Positions 1 to 8,458 of a stretch of 32,637 nucleotides of DNA are shown here, one piece after another. Under the pieces are notes generated by a model that saw only the letters and a program-made list of their open reading frames with translations, made no database searches and was not told where the DNA came from. Position 1 is the stretch's first letter. Each line of letters starts with the position of its first letter. The position numbers and the translations under genes were made by a program. Source of the stretch: an uncultured Clostridia bacterium (GTDB lineage Bacteria; Bacillota; Clostridia; Oscillospirales; Ruminococcaceae); contig CANQJB010000012.1 in the NCBI GenBank assembly GCA_947624155.1, positions 1 to 32,637 on the forward strand, written 5' to 3'.

Positions 1-798
1 AAGTTCGGCATTTCGGTGCTCTGCTTCGCTTATCTCGCTCTGATCGGGATTCTGGCGTGGTGGACCTTCCTCTACGAAATACAGTTTAACAGCGAAAAAG
101 CCTTTGACATAATATATATTTCTGCAAGCGTCATTTTCCTGATACTTCTTATGTACTCGAGGCAGCAGTTCCCGACCAGAATTATCGCGATGGTACTCCC
201 CTTCCCGGTCTTTATGCTTATACTCTTCAATCAGTCGAACCCGCTGATCTTCCTCCCGCCGCTTATAATCGCGCTGATAATCTTCTTCGCCTGCGGGGCG
301 GGAGAATCGACAAAGGTGATAATGGGAACGGTGTTTATTCTTCTCTATGTCGTCGGGCTGGTCGGCTTCTATATTGCAAGCACACTCTTCGGCGGCTCGT
401 CGGTCGAAACAAAGCTCAATTCCGATACCCCGGCTGAGATCGCCGCGAATTACGACATGGCAAAGATCGACAATCTCAACGCGATGAGCGTCTCGCCTGA
501 CGGAAAATACCGCTATTATATCCTCGACGTCAAGGACAACTCCCGCGGAAAGGTTATAATCGTTGTCGAGCCGAATGACCTCGACAAAAAATACAGATAC
601 TTCACTCTCCGCGAGGTCGGATATCCCACCCGCGTCGCGATTCACAACACAAGCGGAGTCACTCCCGACATCAGATGGGTCGACGGTTCGACTATCAGCT
701 ATACCTTCGGAGACGGAGAATGGCGAACCTCGACGATGAGCGAATACCGATTGAATATGAAGGAAAAGAACTATCTGAGATTCCTGAATATAGGATAA
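1..798 (+). CDS. Membrane protein of unknown function, 5'-partial
   Basis: The reading frame is open from base 1 without a stop, so the true start lies outside the window; the GTG at 16 is only the first possible internal start. About 265 residues are visible. The first ~125 form roughly four to five hydrophobic segments, with short polar loops (for example Arg-Gln-Gln-Phe between spans). The last ~130 residues are polar and look like an extracytoplasmic or cytosolic domain, containing an SPDGKYRYY segment of the kind seen in beta-propeller strands. I do not recognise the family. The gene ends at a TAA just before a strong bidirectional terminator and converges with the lipoprotein adaptor gene. 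That it encodes an integral membrane protein is well supported; no function is proposed. Confidence 0.7.
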   Translation, partial: KFGISVLCFAYLALIGILAWWTFLYEIQFNSEKAFDIIYISASVIFLILLMYSRQQFPTRIIAMVLPFPVFMLILFNQSNPLIFLPPLIIALIIFFACGAGESTKVIMGTVFILLYVVGLVGFYIASTLFGGSSVETKLNSDTPAEIAANYDMAKIDNLNAMSVSPDGKYRYYILDVKDNSRGKVIIVVEPNDLDKKYRYFTLREVGYPTRVAIHNTSGVTPDIRWVDGSTISYTFGDGEWRTSTMSEYRLNMKEKNYLRFLNIG

Positions 799-806
799 AA
801 AATTAA

Positions 807-831
807 CCCGCCCGGGGATTCCCCGAGCGGG
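807..831. terminator. Bidirectional intrinsic terminator
   Basis: The arms CCCGC-c-CGGGG and CCCCG-a-GCGGG enclose an ATT loop, with one C/A mismatch. A T-rich ATTATTATTT follows on the plus strand and TTAATTTTTT on the minus strand. It lies between the convergent ends of the membrane protein gene and the adaptor gene, so it probably serves both. Confidence 0.85.
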
Positions 832-844
832 ATTATTATTTGGT

Positions 845-2038
845 TCACGGCCACTGATTGTCGTCGCGTTCCTGATCTTCTTCCGGCTCCTGTTCGCCGT
901 CTCCGAACTGCGGCCAGCGGCGCGAGCCGTCAGACTCGTTGTTATTGTTATTGTTGTTATTATCGGAAGACTGCTTGCGGGTGGGAAGAATAAGTGTCTC
1001 GGTGCCGTCGAGGCCGCTGAGAATCTCGGTCTTATCGCCGGAGGTTACGCCGATTACAACAGGGGTCTGAACCTTGATTCCGTTCATCAGAACGTTCACA
1101 TAGTTGCTTGTGACATTCGCGGCGTCGGTCGCCTCAAACACAGCAACCGAGGGAACGATAACTGCGTCGTCGCGGCGGAAGGTAGTAAAGGTGACCTCAA
1201 TTCCTCCGAGCTCGGAGAACTCGATATCTTCGTCGCACTGGATCACATAGCTCACTATCTCGCTGCTGTCAAAATCTCCGCCGAAGTTGAAGCCGCCGCC
1301 GAAGTTAAAGCCGCCGTAGCCTCTGTCAGAGGTGACGGTGTCAACGACACGGCCGGAAGTGGAAGCGAGAGCGCCCTGAGAGATGTCGACTCTGGTGCCG
1401 AAGGAAACGTCGGAGAGCTGGGAGTTGTAGTCGCTGACTGTCAGCGCGACCCGTGAGGAATCGGAGATGGTGCAGACAGGGGTGTTCTTGTCGATATGAG
1501 AGCCGGCGCGGGTATAGACGCCGGTGATCCGTCCGTCAAACGGAGCGGTGAGGGTCAGATAGTTGCGCTTGTCGACAAGGTCGTCATATTTCAGCTTTTC
1601 GATCTCATAGTCGATTCTTGCAAACTCGATGTCCTCAGTGCTCGCGTGCTGAGACTGAAGCGTCTCATAAAGAGAGCGCGCGGAATCGAGGCTGAGCTGC
1701 TGAACATTGATCTCGTCCTCTAAAGCGTCGCCGTTGATGACGGCGATGACCTCGCCAGCCTTGACCTCCTGATCCTGATGTACATTGATCTCGGCGATCG
1801 TGCCGTCGGTATGAGTAAAGGAAAGGTCCATTGTATAAGGAGTGGTTACAAGCCCCGAAAGGGTGACCTGCTCCAAAATTGTGCTGACAATGGCGTGAGA
1901 AGTTTCGTAGTTGACGGTGGTGCCGGTTCTGATCGGTATATATACCTCATCGTCGACAGAAGTTTCGCTGCACGCGCTGAGCATAGAAGAAGCCATCAGC
2001 GCCGCGAGAATGATTGCCGAAAATCTGAATTTTTTCAC
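845..2038 (-). CDS. RND/MacA-type efflux periplasmic-adaptor-like lipoprotein
   Basis: A 397-residue HlyD/MacA-type membrane fusion protein. The start chosen is GTG at 2038, because GGAGG (2047-2051) lies 8 bases upstream; a TTG at 2053 would place the ribosome site inside the gene. The N-terminus is Lys/Arg plus a hydrophobic stretch ending in the lipobox LSAC (Cys23), predicting an exported lipid-anchored protein. A split lipoyl-like/barrel-sandwich domain follows (IAEINVHQDQEVKAGEVIAV and TAPFDGRITGVYTRAGSHID) around a coiled-coil hairpin (~115-160). A Gly/Phe repeat (FNFGGGFNFGG) interrupts the beta-barrel. The C-terminus is an eight-Asn run and an acidic tail. In characterised systems such proteins link an ABC (MacB-like) or RND pump; none is next to it here. 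It has its own promoter and is followed by a terminator, so it is transcribed alone. Confidence 0.85.
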   Translation of the reverse strand: MKKFRFSAIILAALMASSMLSACSETSVDDEVYIPIRTGTTVNYETSHAIVSTILEQVTLSGLVTTPYTMDLSFTHTDGTIAEINVHQDQEVKAGEVIAVINGDALEDEINVQQLSLDSARSLYETLQSQHASTEDIEFARIDYEIEKLKYDDLVDKRNYLTLTAPFDGRITGVYTRAGSHIDKNTPVCTISDSSRVALTVSDYNSQLSDVSFGTRVDISQGALASTSGRVVDTVTSDRGYGGFNFGGGFNFGGDFDSSEIVSYVIQCDEDIEFSELGGIEVTFTTFRRDDAVIVPSVAVFEATDAANVTSNYVNVLMNGIKVQTPVVIGVTSGDKTEILSGLDGTETLILPTRKQSSDNNNNNNNNESDGSRRWPQFGDGEQEPEEDQERDDNQWP

Positions 2039-2083
2039 AGTAGATTCCTCCAAGAGACAAATGTGCCGTATTCAATTAGTAGA

Positions 2084-2112
2084 ATTGTAACATATTTTCC
2101 GACAAAACGCAA
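2084..2112 (-). promoter_or_regulatory. Sigma-A-type promoter of the adaptor lipoprotein gene
   Basis: Read on the minus strand: TTGCGT, a 17-base spacer, then TACAAT with an extended TG-n element. It lies directly downstream of the hemW stop, giving the adaptor gene its own start about 40 bases before its GTG. Confidence 0.65.
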
Positions 2113-2131
2113 TACCTTTTTGAAAAAAGTT

Positions 2132-3226
2132 TCAAATAAAGTGCGAAATTATGCCGTTGGACATTAAAAAACCTTTTGGGGTCAGCGCGAACCTGCCGCC
2201 TGAGATTGTAAGGTAACCCGCCTTTTCGTATTGTCCGGCAATTTTCAGAAGCCGCTCTGGGTCTCCGCCCAGCTCATTGACCCTAGAAAGCAAAATGCCT
2301 TTACGCAGTCTCAGCCCGAGCATTATATATTCTTCAAGTTTATCGGGCGAGGAGTCCTCGGTTTCTGGCTCTCGAAGCGAAGATTTGATAAATCCGTCGA
2401 TGTCATCTGGAATATAGAATCTATTTCCGCCGAAATATGAGTGCGCCGACGGGCCGAAGCCGAGATATTCCTCCCCTGTCCAGTATTTTAAATTGTGGCA
2501 CGATTCAAAACCGGGAACGGCAAAATTTGAAATTTCATACTGATCAAAGCCACGTTCCGAGAGCATCTGCACCGTTTTCAGATACATATCGGCGACGGTG
2601 TCGTCATCGGGAATAAGCGTCCTAATATCGTCGCAGTTGAAAGGCGTCCCCTCTTCGATTTTCAGCATATATGCGGATATGTGTTTTACCCCGAGATTAC
2701 GCACCGAATTGACCGATTCTGCTAATGTGTCCAAAGTCTGGTGAGGTATTCCGATCATCAGGTCGCAGGAGATGTTTTCAATGCCTGCTTTTAAAGCTAA
2801 TTCTACCGCTTCGACCGCCTGTCGATAGTTATGAAGCCGTCCGAGTGTGTAAAGCTCATTGTCTTTACAACTCTGTATTCCGAAGGAAATCCGGTTGATT
2901 CCGGCGTCTCTGAACGCTGTCAGCTTTTCATAGCTGACCGTCCCGGGATTTGCCTCAGAGGTGATCTCGGCGCTGTCCGAAACCAAAAATGTCTCTCTCA
3001 CCGCCGACATTATCTCGTTGATCTCGCGCTCAGAAAGCAGCGAAGGTGTCCCCCCGCCGAAATAGACGGTATCCGCCCCGAGACCCATGCCCTTATATTT
3101 TCTGATAGAAGCCGTCAGCGCGGCGACATATTCCGCCCTCTTTGACTCGCTCGCAACCGACGAACAGAAGTCGCAGTAATTGCACCTCTTTAAACAGAAC
3201 GGAATATGAATATAGATCCCGAGCAA
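2132..3226 (-). CDS. hemW: HemW-like radical SAM protein (heme chaperone family)
   Basis: A 364-residue radical SAM protein. The N-terminus LGIYIHIPFC-LKR-C-NY-C-DF carries the CxxxCxYC cluster ligands (Cys11, Cys15, Cys18), followed by GGGTPS and the conserved NPGT, GIQS and YEISNFA segments of HemW. The family was once named oxygen-independent coproporphyrinogen oxidase; characterised members bind heme and act as heme chaperones. Length and the C-terminal HemW domain are normal. The TTG at 3226 is preferred: GAGGTG precedes it by 6 bases, and the promoter -10 (3245-3250) puts transcription start near 3238. The upstream GTG at 3235 would be almost leaderless with no usable ribosome site. No other heme gene is visible. 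It is divergent from the desulfurase gene with abutting promoters. Confidence 0.92.
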   Translation of the reverse strand: MLGIYIHIPFCLKRCNYCDFCSSVASESKRAEYVAALTASIRKYKGMGLGADTVYFGGGTPSLLSEREINEIMSAVRETFLVSDSAEITSEANPGTVSYEKLTAFRDAGINRISFGIQSCKDNELYTLGRLHNYRQAVEAVELALKAGIENISCDLMIGIPHQTLDTLAESVNSVRNLGVKHISAYMLKIEEGTPFNCDDIRTLIPDDDTVADMYLKTVQMLSERGFDQYEISNFAVPGFESCHNLKYWTGEEYLGFGPSAHSYFGGNRFYIPDDIDGFIKSSLREPETEDSSPDKLEEYIMLGLRLRKGILLSRVNELGGDPERLLKIAGQYEKAGYLTISGGRFALTPKGFLMSNGIISHFI

Positions 3227-3244
3227 AATTCTCACCTCTTTGAA

Positions 3245-3273
3245 ATAATATCACATTTCTGTGCGATATTCAA
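3245..3273 (-). promoter_or_regulatory. Promoter of hemW
   Basis: On the minus strand: TTGAAT, 17 bases, TATTAT with an extended TGA before the -10. Its -35 box ends two bases from the -35 box of the divergent nifS promoter. Confidence 0.7.
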
Positions 3274-3275
3274 GG

Positions 3276-3304
3276 TTGCATTTTTCGGAGAAATGTAGTA
3301 TAAT
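3276..3304 (+). promoter_or_regulatory. Promoter of the nifS-thiI-sortase run
   Basis: TTGCAT, 17 bases, TATAAT: a near-consensus sigma-A promoter. Transcription would start near 3311, leaving a leader of about 100 bases before the ATG at 3411. I see no riboswitch in that leader. Confidence 0.8.
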
Positions 3305-3410
3305 TTTAATGTATATGTTCAGAGACGGGATTTTGTGACAGAATGATGAAATTTTCAGCCGGTGCAAGATTTAGGCGCTCGGAACAGTATTACTTTACGG
3401 GAGTGAATAT

Positions 3411-4544
3411 ATGATATATCTTGACAATGCCGCGACGACAAAGGTCTGCCCCGAAGCGGCTGAGGCCGTTTTATATGCGATGACCGAAGCATTCGGCAAC
3501 CCGTCGAGTCTTCATGGGCTCGGAATTGAGGCTGAGAAGCTGATAAACTTTTCAAAGGAGAAAATCGCCTCAGCGATTGGCGGCATTCCCTCGGAAATAA
3601 TCTTTACCTCGGGCGCTACCGAATCAAACAATCTCGCGATATTCGGACTCGCGGAAAACTACGGCAGGCGCAAAAAAAAGATCGTCACGACCGCAGTCGA
3701 GCACCCGTCGGTTCTCGAAGCGATGAAAAAACTCGCTTCTGATGGGTATGAGCTGACCGTTGTCGAGCCGGATTCAAACGGCGAGATTACGGAAGACGCG
3801 CTTGTCGGCGCTGTCGACGGCAGCACCTGCCTTATCAGCGCGATGCTTGTCAATAACGAAACGGGGTATATTCTGCCGGTCAGCAGGGCTTTCTCGAGGA
3901 TAAAGAAGCTCTACCCCGACTGCATGACCCACTGCGACTGTGTTCAGGGATTTATGAAGCTGCCGCTGAGCGCTAAGGCGCTCTGCGCAGATGCTATTTC
4001 TCTCAGCGGGCATAAAATTTACGCGCCGAAAGGTGTCGGAGCGCTATGGGTCAAAAAGGGAGTCAGAGTTGCGCCGATTCTCAGAGGCGGAGGTCAGCAG
4101 AACGGTCTGCGTTCCGGGACTGAGGCCGTGCCTTTGATTTACGGCTTCGGAAAGGCGGTCGAAGCTCTCTCTAAAACCGTCGGCACCCGCTTTGAGCACG
4201 CTGAGGAAATTCGCGATTACGCCGTCAATCGGATTTCGGAAATAGACGGCGCGGTAATCAATTCAAAGGAGAATGCAAGCCCATATATTTTAAGTATTGC
4301 TCTCCCGGGAATAAAGAGCGAAACGGTGCTGCACTATCTCGAACAGAGCGGTATCTATGTTTCAAGCGGGTCGGCCTGCTCACGAGGGAAAAAGAGCTCG
4401 GTGCTCGCGGCGTTCAGATTTCCGGCAAAGATCGCCGATTCAACTGTCAGGATAAGCACATCTTTTGAAACCGAGAAAGAGGACATCGACGCGCTGGTGC
4501 GCGGACTCAGACTGGCGAATGAAACGCTGGTCAGGACTAAATGA
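3411..4544 (+). CDS. Cysteine desulfurase (NifS/IscS class), probable sulfur donor to ThiI
   Basis: A 377-residue PLP enzyme of aminotransferase class V that removes sulfur from L-cysteine as a protein-bound persulfide. Visible hallmarks: the N-terminal YLDNAATT, the EHPS histidine (His98), the PLP lysine in LSGHK (Lys202), and the active-site cysteine in the mobile loop SSGSACSRG (Cys323). GGGQQNGLRSGT is also typical. The start follows GGGAGTG by a normal distance. The next gene is thiI, 18 bases downstream, an arrangement known in Bacillus (NifZ-ThiI), where a dedicated desulfurase feeds 4-thiouridine formation. No iscU-type scaffold gene is present, so a tRNA role is more likely than general Fe-S assembly; that specificity is inferred from context. 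Length is standard. Confidence 0.93.
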   Translation: MIYLDNAATTKVCPEAAEAVLYAMTEAFGNPSSLHGLGIEAEKLINFSKEKIASAIGGIPSEIIFTSGATESNNLAIFGLAENYGRRKKKIVTTAVEHPSVLEAMKKLASDGYELTVVEPDSNGEITEDALVGAVDGSTCLISAMLVNNETGYILPVSRAFSRIKKLYPDCMTHCDCVQGFMKLPLSAKALCADAISLSGHKIYAPKGVGALWVKKGVRVAPILRGGGQQNGLRSGTEAVPLIYGFGKAVEALSKTVGTRFEHAEEIRDYAVNRISEIDGAVINSKENASPYILSIALPGIKSETVLHYLEQSGIYVSSGSACSRGKKSSVLAAFRFPAKIADSTVRISTSFETEKEDIDALVRGLRLANETLVRTK

Positions 4545-4561
4545 CACAGGAGAACGGAATA

Positions 4562-5737
4562 ATGCGTGAACTTATATTGTGCAAATACGGCGAAATCGTC
4601 TTAAAGGGACTGAACAGAGGAACCTTTGAAAGTGAGCTGATGAGAAATGTCCGCAGAAGGCTGAAGCCGCTCGGGAATATCAGCCTGCGCTCCTCGCAGT
4701 CGACGCTCTATGTCGAGCCGCTCAACGACAATATCGACATGGACGAGGTCATGGAAAGGCTTAAAAAGGTCTACGGAATAACAAAATTGAGCCGGGCCGT
4801 CGGAGTCGAAAAGGACGTCAAAAGAATATTTGAGGTCGCTTATGAGAGGTTCGGCGACGCTCTGAAAAACGCAAAGACATTCAAGGTCGCGGCAAAGCGC
4901 TCGGATAAAAAGTTTTATCTGACTTCTCCCGAGCTCGCGGCGCAGATCGGCGGAATGCTGCTTGAAAAATTTCCTCACCTAAAGGTCGATCTTTTTGAGC
5001 CGGAGATAACAATCGTCTGCGAAATAAGGGACGAAGGCGCTTTTGTACACGATATCGCCGTCGACGGCGCGGGCGGAATACCGGTCGGAACATCGGGTCA
5101 GGCGCTGCTTCTCCTTTCGGGCGGGATCGACTCCCCTGTTGCCGGCTGCATGATGGCAAAGCGCGGAGTAGTAATCTCGGCGATACACTTCGAGGCTCCG
5201 CCTTATACCTCAGAAAGAGCGCTGATGAAGGTCGAGAGGCTTGCCGAAAAGATGTCGGAATACTGCGGAAGGATCTGCTTCTACACAGTACCGTTCACCA
5301 AAATCCAGGAGGAGATCAGAAACAACTGCCCCGAGGACTATTTCACCCTGATCATGCGCAGACTGATGATGGAGATCGCTCAGAGAATCGCCGAAAAGAA
5401 CCATTTGCAGGCGCTTATCACCGGCGAAAGCTTAGGCCAGGTCGCGTCTCAGACAATGGCCGCAATGGTCACAACCGACGCGGTTTGCAGAATTCCGGTG
5501 TTCAGACCCTGCATCGGGCTGGATAAAAAGGAAATCATTGACATATCCTACAAGCTGGGGACCTTTGAAATCTCAATCGAGCCTTATGAGGACTGCTGCA
5601 CTGTCTTCACACCGAAGCACCCGAGGACAAAGCCGACTCTCGGCGACGTCGAAGCTGCGCAGGCTAAATTCGACTTTGAGCAGCTTATCAGTGAAGCTGT
5701 CGAGAACACAAGAGTCAAGACAATCAAGGCTTATTAA
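4562..5737 (+). CDS. thiI: tRNA 4-thiouridine synthase ThiI (no rhodanese domain)
   Basis: A 391-residue protein with an N-terminal ferredoxin-like region, a THUMP domain (~60-165) and a PP-loop adenylation domain starting at LLLLSGGIDSPVAG (SGGIDS at 186-191). It activates U8 of tRNA with ATP for sulfur insertion. The C-terminal rhodanese domain of the E. coli protein is absent, as in most Firmicutes, so sulfur is probably passed directly from the adjacent desulfurase. The conserved EDCCTVFTPKHP segment is present near the C-terminus. The ATG at 4562 is chosen because AGGAG (4548-4552) sits 9 bases before it. An ATG at 4541 overlaps the desulfurase stop but has no ribosome site. Confidence 0.95.
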   Translation: MRELILCKYGEIVLKGLNRGTFESELMRNVRRRLKPLGNISLRSSQSTLYVEPLNDNIDMDEVMERLKKVYGITKLSRAVGVEKDVKRIFEVAYERFGDALKNAKTFKVAAKRSDKKFYLTSPELAAQIGGMLLEKFPHLKVDLFEPEITIVCEIRDEGAFVHDIAVDGAGGIPVGTSGQALLLLSGGIDSPVAGCMMAKRGVVISAIHFEAPPYTSERALMKVERLAEKMSEYCGRICFYTVPFTKIQEEIRNNCPEDYFTLIMRRLMMEIAQRIAEKNHLQALITGESLGQVASQTMAAMVTTDAVCRIPVFRPCIGLDKKEIIDISYKLGTFEISIEPYEDCCTVFTPKHPRTKPTLGDVEAAQAKFDFEQLISEAVENTRVKTIKAY

Positions 5738-5752
5738 AAGGAAGCGATTTAT

Positions 5753-6298
5753 TTGGACGGCATAAGAAGCGGTAAATTTTCGCTGACAAACGACAATATC
5801 CGCGGATATATTGACAGAACGGCCCGAAATGTGGTACAATATTTGATTGGAAATAATATTTCGCTGTCAACAGCCGAAAGCTGCACCGGAGGACTGCTCG
5901 CCTCGGCGATAACATCGGTCCCCGGGGTGTCAAAGATCTTTGAATGCGGAATAGTCAGCTATTCCGAAAGGATAAAGGAAGAGCTTCTCGGCGTTCCCGC
6001 GAGAATCATTGACGATTACGGAGTGGTGAGCCCGCAGACCGCCGTTGAAATGGCGAAGGCAGTCAAAAAGCTTTCCGGCAGCGACATCGCAGTCGGGATC
6101 ACAGGATTGGCCGGCCCGGCCTCGCCGGACGATAAACAGCCGGTCGGAACAATTTACGTTTCAACAGCATACAGGGACAGAATAGTTGCCGAAAATCTCA
6201 GGCTTTATGAGCTTGGCGGCTTTGAACGCGAAACGAACCGCCTTTTGACTGCGGCGCTCGCGCTCGAAGAAATCGCAAAAGCTCTCGGAATCGCCTGA
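5753..6298 (+). CDS. pncC: CinA C-terminal-type protein, probable nicotinamide-nucleotide amidase
   Basis: A 181-residue stand-alone CinA C-terminal domain. The family converts nicotinamide mononucleotide to nicotinate mononucleotide and ammonia, salvaging NAD precursors. Seen: the TAESCTGG signature with Ser43, the Tyr70/Lys75 pair (IVSYSERIK), LLGV, and GITGLAGP at 116-122. The N-terminal molybdopterin-binding-like CinA domain is missing and the first ~28 residues show no similarity I know. The start is TTG at 5753, 8 bases after AAGGAAG, and 15 bases after the thiI stop, so it is co-transcribed. Linkage to thiI suggests no shared pathway. The enzymatic call follows the family; the symbol is by function rather than proven orthology. 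Confidence 0.85.
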   Translation: MDGIRSGKFSLTNDNIRGYIDRTARNVVQYLIGNNISLSTAESCTGGLLASAITSVPGVSKIFECGIVSYSERIKEELLGVPARIIDDYGVVSPQTAVEMAKAVKKLSGSDIAVGITGLAGPASPDDKQPVGTIYVSTAYRDRIVAENLRLYELGGFERETNRLLTAALALEEIAKALGIA

Positions 6299-6313
6299 AG
6301 AAAGGATTATATT

Positions 6314-7480
6314 ATGTCAATGCTTAACGAAGCCCGCAGGGGCTCGATAACCGACGACCGCGACCGCTCGTTTATGGGCAGAGTCAGGGAGATCGTTCCC
6401 TGGAAGGGCGACGATATTAAGGAAATTATCCGGAAGCTCGTCTATATCACCGCGATCGGCGTTCTGGTCTATTCGGCTTATGACGCCTATATATTCAAAT
6501 TCGGCTCGAAGTCGATGATCGACGATCAGCATATGCTCTCGGAACTCTATAATAACCCGACCTCTTCCACCGCTGAGGATCAGACACCGAGCGCCCAGCC
6601 CGCTGTCTCAACCGCGCCGGACAGCCCCGATTCTCCCGTTGTTTCGGAGAATAACCCCGCTTCGCCTGATACTGAGGCCGAGCAGCCGGTTTCAAAATAC
6701 CCGGCGGGTATGCTCCCCAATTTTGAAAAGCTATATGACATCAACCCCGACATCGTCGGCTGGATCAGGATCGACGGGCTTTATGTCGACGAAGACGCCC
6801 CGGAGGATAAACTGGAGCTCGCGGTCGATTACCCGGTATTCCAGGGCGAGGACAACGACTTTTATCTTGAGCATGACTTCTCAAAGGCAGAGGCAAACTA
6901 CGGCTCGATTTATGCCGACTACCGCGCGACTGTCGCCGGAGAAAACCGCTCGGACAACGTCACCCTTTACGGCCACGATATGGCCTCGGGGCGCTATTTT
7001 GCGAAGCTGCATGAATACAACAAAAAGTCGAGCGCAAGCTTTGTCAGAGAACACCGGCTTGTCAATTTCAGCACGCTCTTCGAGCAGGATCAGTATATTA
7101 TCTTCGCCTGCTATCTTGTTTCGGTAAACGAGAAGGACGACAATCAGCCAATATTCAGATATCACAACGTAATCGACTTCGGCGGCGATCTCGCAAAGTT
7201 TGACTACTGGTATAAAAACGTCATGTACCGCAACTACTATATCACCGACATCGACTGCGACATCAACGACCAGTATCTCTCGCTTTCGACCTGCGCCTAT
7301 GAGATGAGCGATACGAGATTTGTAGTCGTCGCGAGAAAGCTCAGAGAGGGAGAAGACCCGAGCGTCTATTCCTACCGCACCAATCCGAAAAAACATCTGC
7401 CGGAAAAGTATTACACCGCGTTCGGTCTGGAAATGCCGAAAGACGACGGTCCGGACTACGAGTATTACATTCCGGAATGA
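6314..7480 (+). CDS. Class B sortase, membrane-anchored, first of a tandem pair
   Basis: A 388-residue protein. A basic cytosolic stretch (1-38) precedes one membrane span (~40-60) and a Ser/Pro/Ala-rich linker (~80-130). The sortase fold starts at NPDIVGWI. Catalytic residues are visible: His221 in TLYGHDM, Cys327 in SLSTCAYE and Arg335 in DTRFVVVAR. The large insertion between His and Cys (region ~225-310, with YWYKNVMYRNYY) is typical of class B. Sortases cut sorting signals and join proteins to the cell wall. There is also a ~45-residue polar extension after the Arg. AAAGGA precedes the ATG, 15 bases after the previous gene. No protein with a C-terminal sorting signal is visible in the window, so the substrate is unknown. 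Confidence 0.92.
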   Translation: MSMLNEARRGSITDDRDRSFMGRVREIVPWKGDDIKEIIRKLVYITAIGVLVYSAYDAYIFKFGSKSMIDDQHMLSELYNNPTSSTAEDQTPSAQPAVSTAPDSPDSPVVSENNPASPDTEAEQPVSKYPAGMLPNFEKLYDINPDIVGWIRIDGLYVDEDAPEDKLELAVDYPVFQGEDNDFYLEHDFSKAEANYGSIYADYRATVAGENRSDNVTLYGHDMASGRYFAKLHEYNKKSSASFVREHRLVNFSTLFEQDQYIIFACYLVSVNEKDDNQPIFRYHNVIDFGGDLAKFDYWYKNVMYRNYYITDIDCDINDQYLSLSTCAYEMSDTRFVVVARKLREGEDPSVYSYRTNPKKHLPEKYYTAFGLEMPKDDGPDYEYYIPE

Positions 7481-7506
7481 TTCCGTATAAAGAAAGGACA
7501 GTATAA

Positions 7507-8409
7507 ATGGAAACACTCACGAATAAGCTATTAAGGGCGGCGGCTGTTGCGCTGTCTGCGGCTGTGCTCTCCTGTTCGCTTGCAGGCTGCGGCCAGAAGC
7601 CGATCGAGGAACCGCCCGAAACCGAGCCGCCGGTCACAACAACTCAGCCGGCGATAACTTTGCCGCCCGAGACGACGACCGAAGCGACGACCACCGAGCC
7701 CCCGCCGCCGGTCGAGCCCGACCCGCTCGAAAAATATATGGAATATTACGAGCAGAACAGCGACTTTGTCGGCTGGATCTCAATTCCGGGAATCACCCAT
7801 TCAAACGGCGAGCTTTATATCGACTACCCTGTCCTTCAGACAACCGACAACAGCTTTTATATCGACCACGACTTTGACAAGGACAAATCCTCCTCCGGCG
7901 CGATCTACGCCGACTACAAGGTTCCGATCACCGGCTTCGGAATGGCGGACAACGTCACCCTTTACGGCCACAGCATGGCGAACGGCACCTATTTCCGCAG
8001 ACTTTTGGACTACAAGGATCTCGACACCGTCAAGGACGCTTACATAATCAATTTCGACACCCGCTGGGAAGAAGCCCAGTATATCGTCGTCGCCTGCTTC
8101 CTCGTCGGAATCCACGAGGATCAGGACGATCTTCCGCTCTTTGAATATTTCAAGTGCCGCAACTTTGACACCGAAGAGGACTACAACTATTTCTATGACA
8201 ATATTATGCTCCGCAACTACTATACCAGCGGGGTTGAATGCGAATACGGCGACCAGTTCCTTACGCTCTCGACCTGCTCTTATGAGTTCGACGATTCGAG
8301 ATTCGTTGTAGTCGCGAGAAAGCTTCACGAGGGCGAGGACCCTTCGGTTTATGAAGATACCTACGAAAAGAACCCCGACAGACACAGACCTTCAATTCTC
8401 CACAGATGA
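7507..8409 (+). CDS. Class B sortase with a lipoprotein signal, second of the pair
   Basis: A 300-residue paralogue of the preceding sortase. The hydrophobic N-terminus ends in a lipobox, SLAGC (Cys28), so the protein is predicted to be processed by signal peptidase II and held by a lipid rather than by a transmembrane helix, which is uncommon for sortases. A Thr/Pro-rich linker (~32-72) follows, then the catalytic domain with His155 (TLYGHSM), Cys257 (TLSTCSYE) and Arg265 (DSRFVVVAR). Shared motifs with its neighbour (VGWI, YIDHDF, IYADY, NVTLYGH, LRNYY, GEDPSVY) point to duplication. It lies 26 bases downstream of the first sortase with AAAGGA before the ATG, so the two are co-expressed. 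Lipidation is predicted from motif only. Confidence 0.92.
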   Translation: METLTNKLLRAAAVALSAAVLSCSLAGCGQKPIEEPPETEPPVTTTQPAITLPPETTTEATTTEPPPPVEPDPLEKYMEYYEQNSDFVGWISIPGITHSNGELYIDYPVLQTTDNSFYIDHDFDKDKSSSGAIYADYKVPITGFGMADNVTLYGHSMANGTYFRRLLDYKDLDTVKDAYIINFDTRWEEAQYIVVACFLVGIHEDQDDLPLFEYFKCRNFDTEEDYNYFYDNIMLRNYYTSGVECEYGDQFLTLSTCSYEFDDSRFVVVARKLHEGEDPSVYEDTYEKNPDRHRPSILHR

Positions 8410-8458
8410 TTATTTTTCCTGAATATGGCAATAATCCTGACAGAAAGGACGTGACCTA

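Noticed and set aside
3305..3410. Riboswitch or T-box in the nifS leader
   Set aside because: No conserved T-box bulge, terminator/antiterminator pair or known riboswitch core is visible in the 100-base leader.
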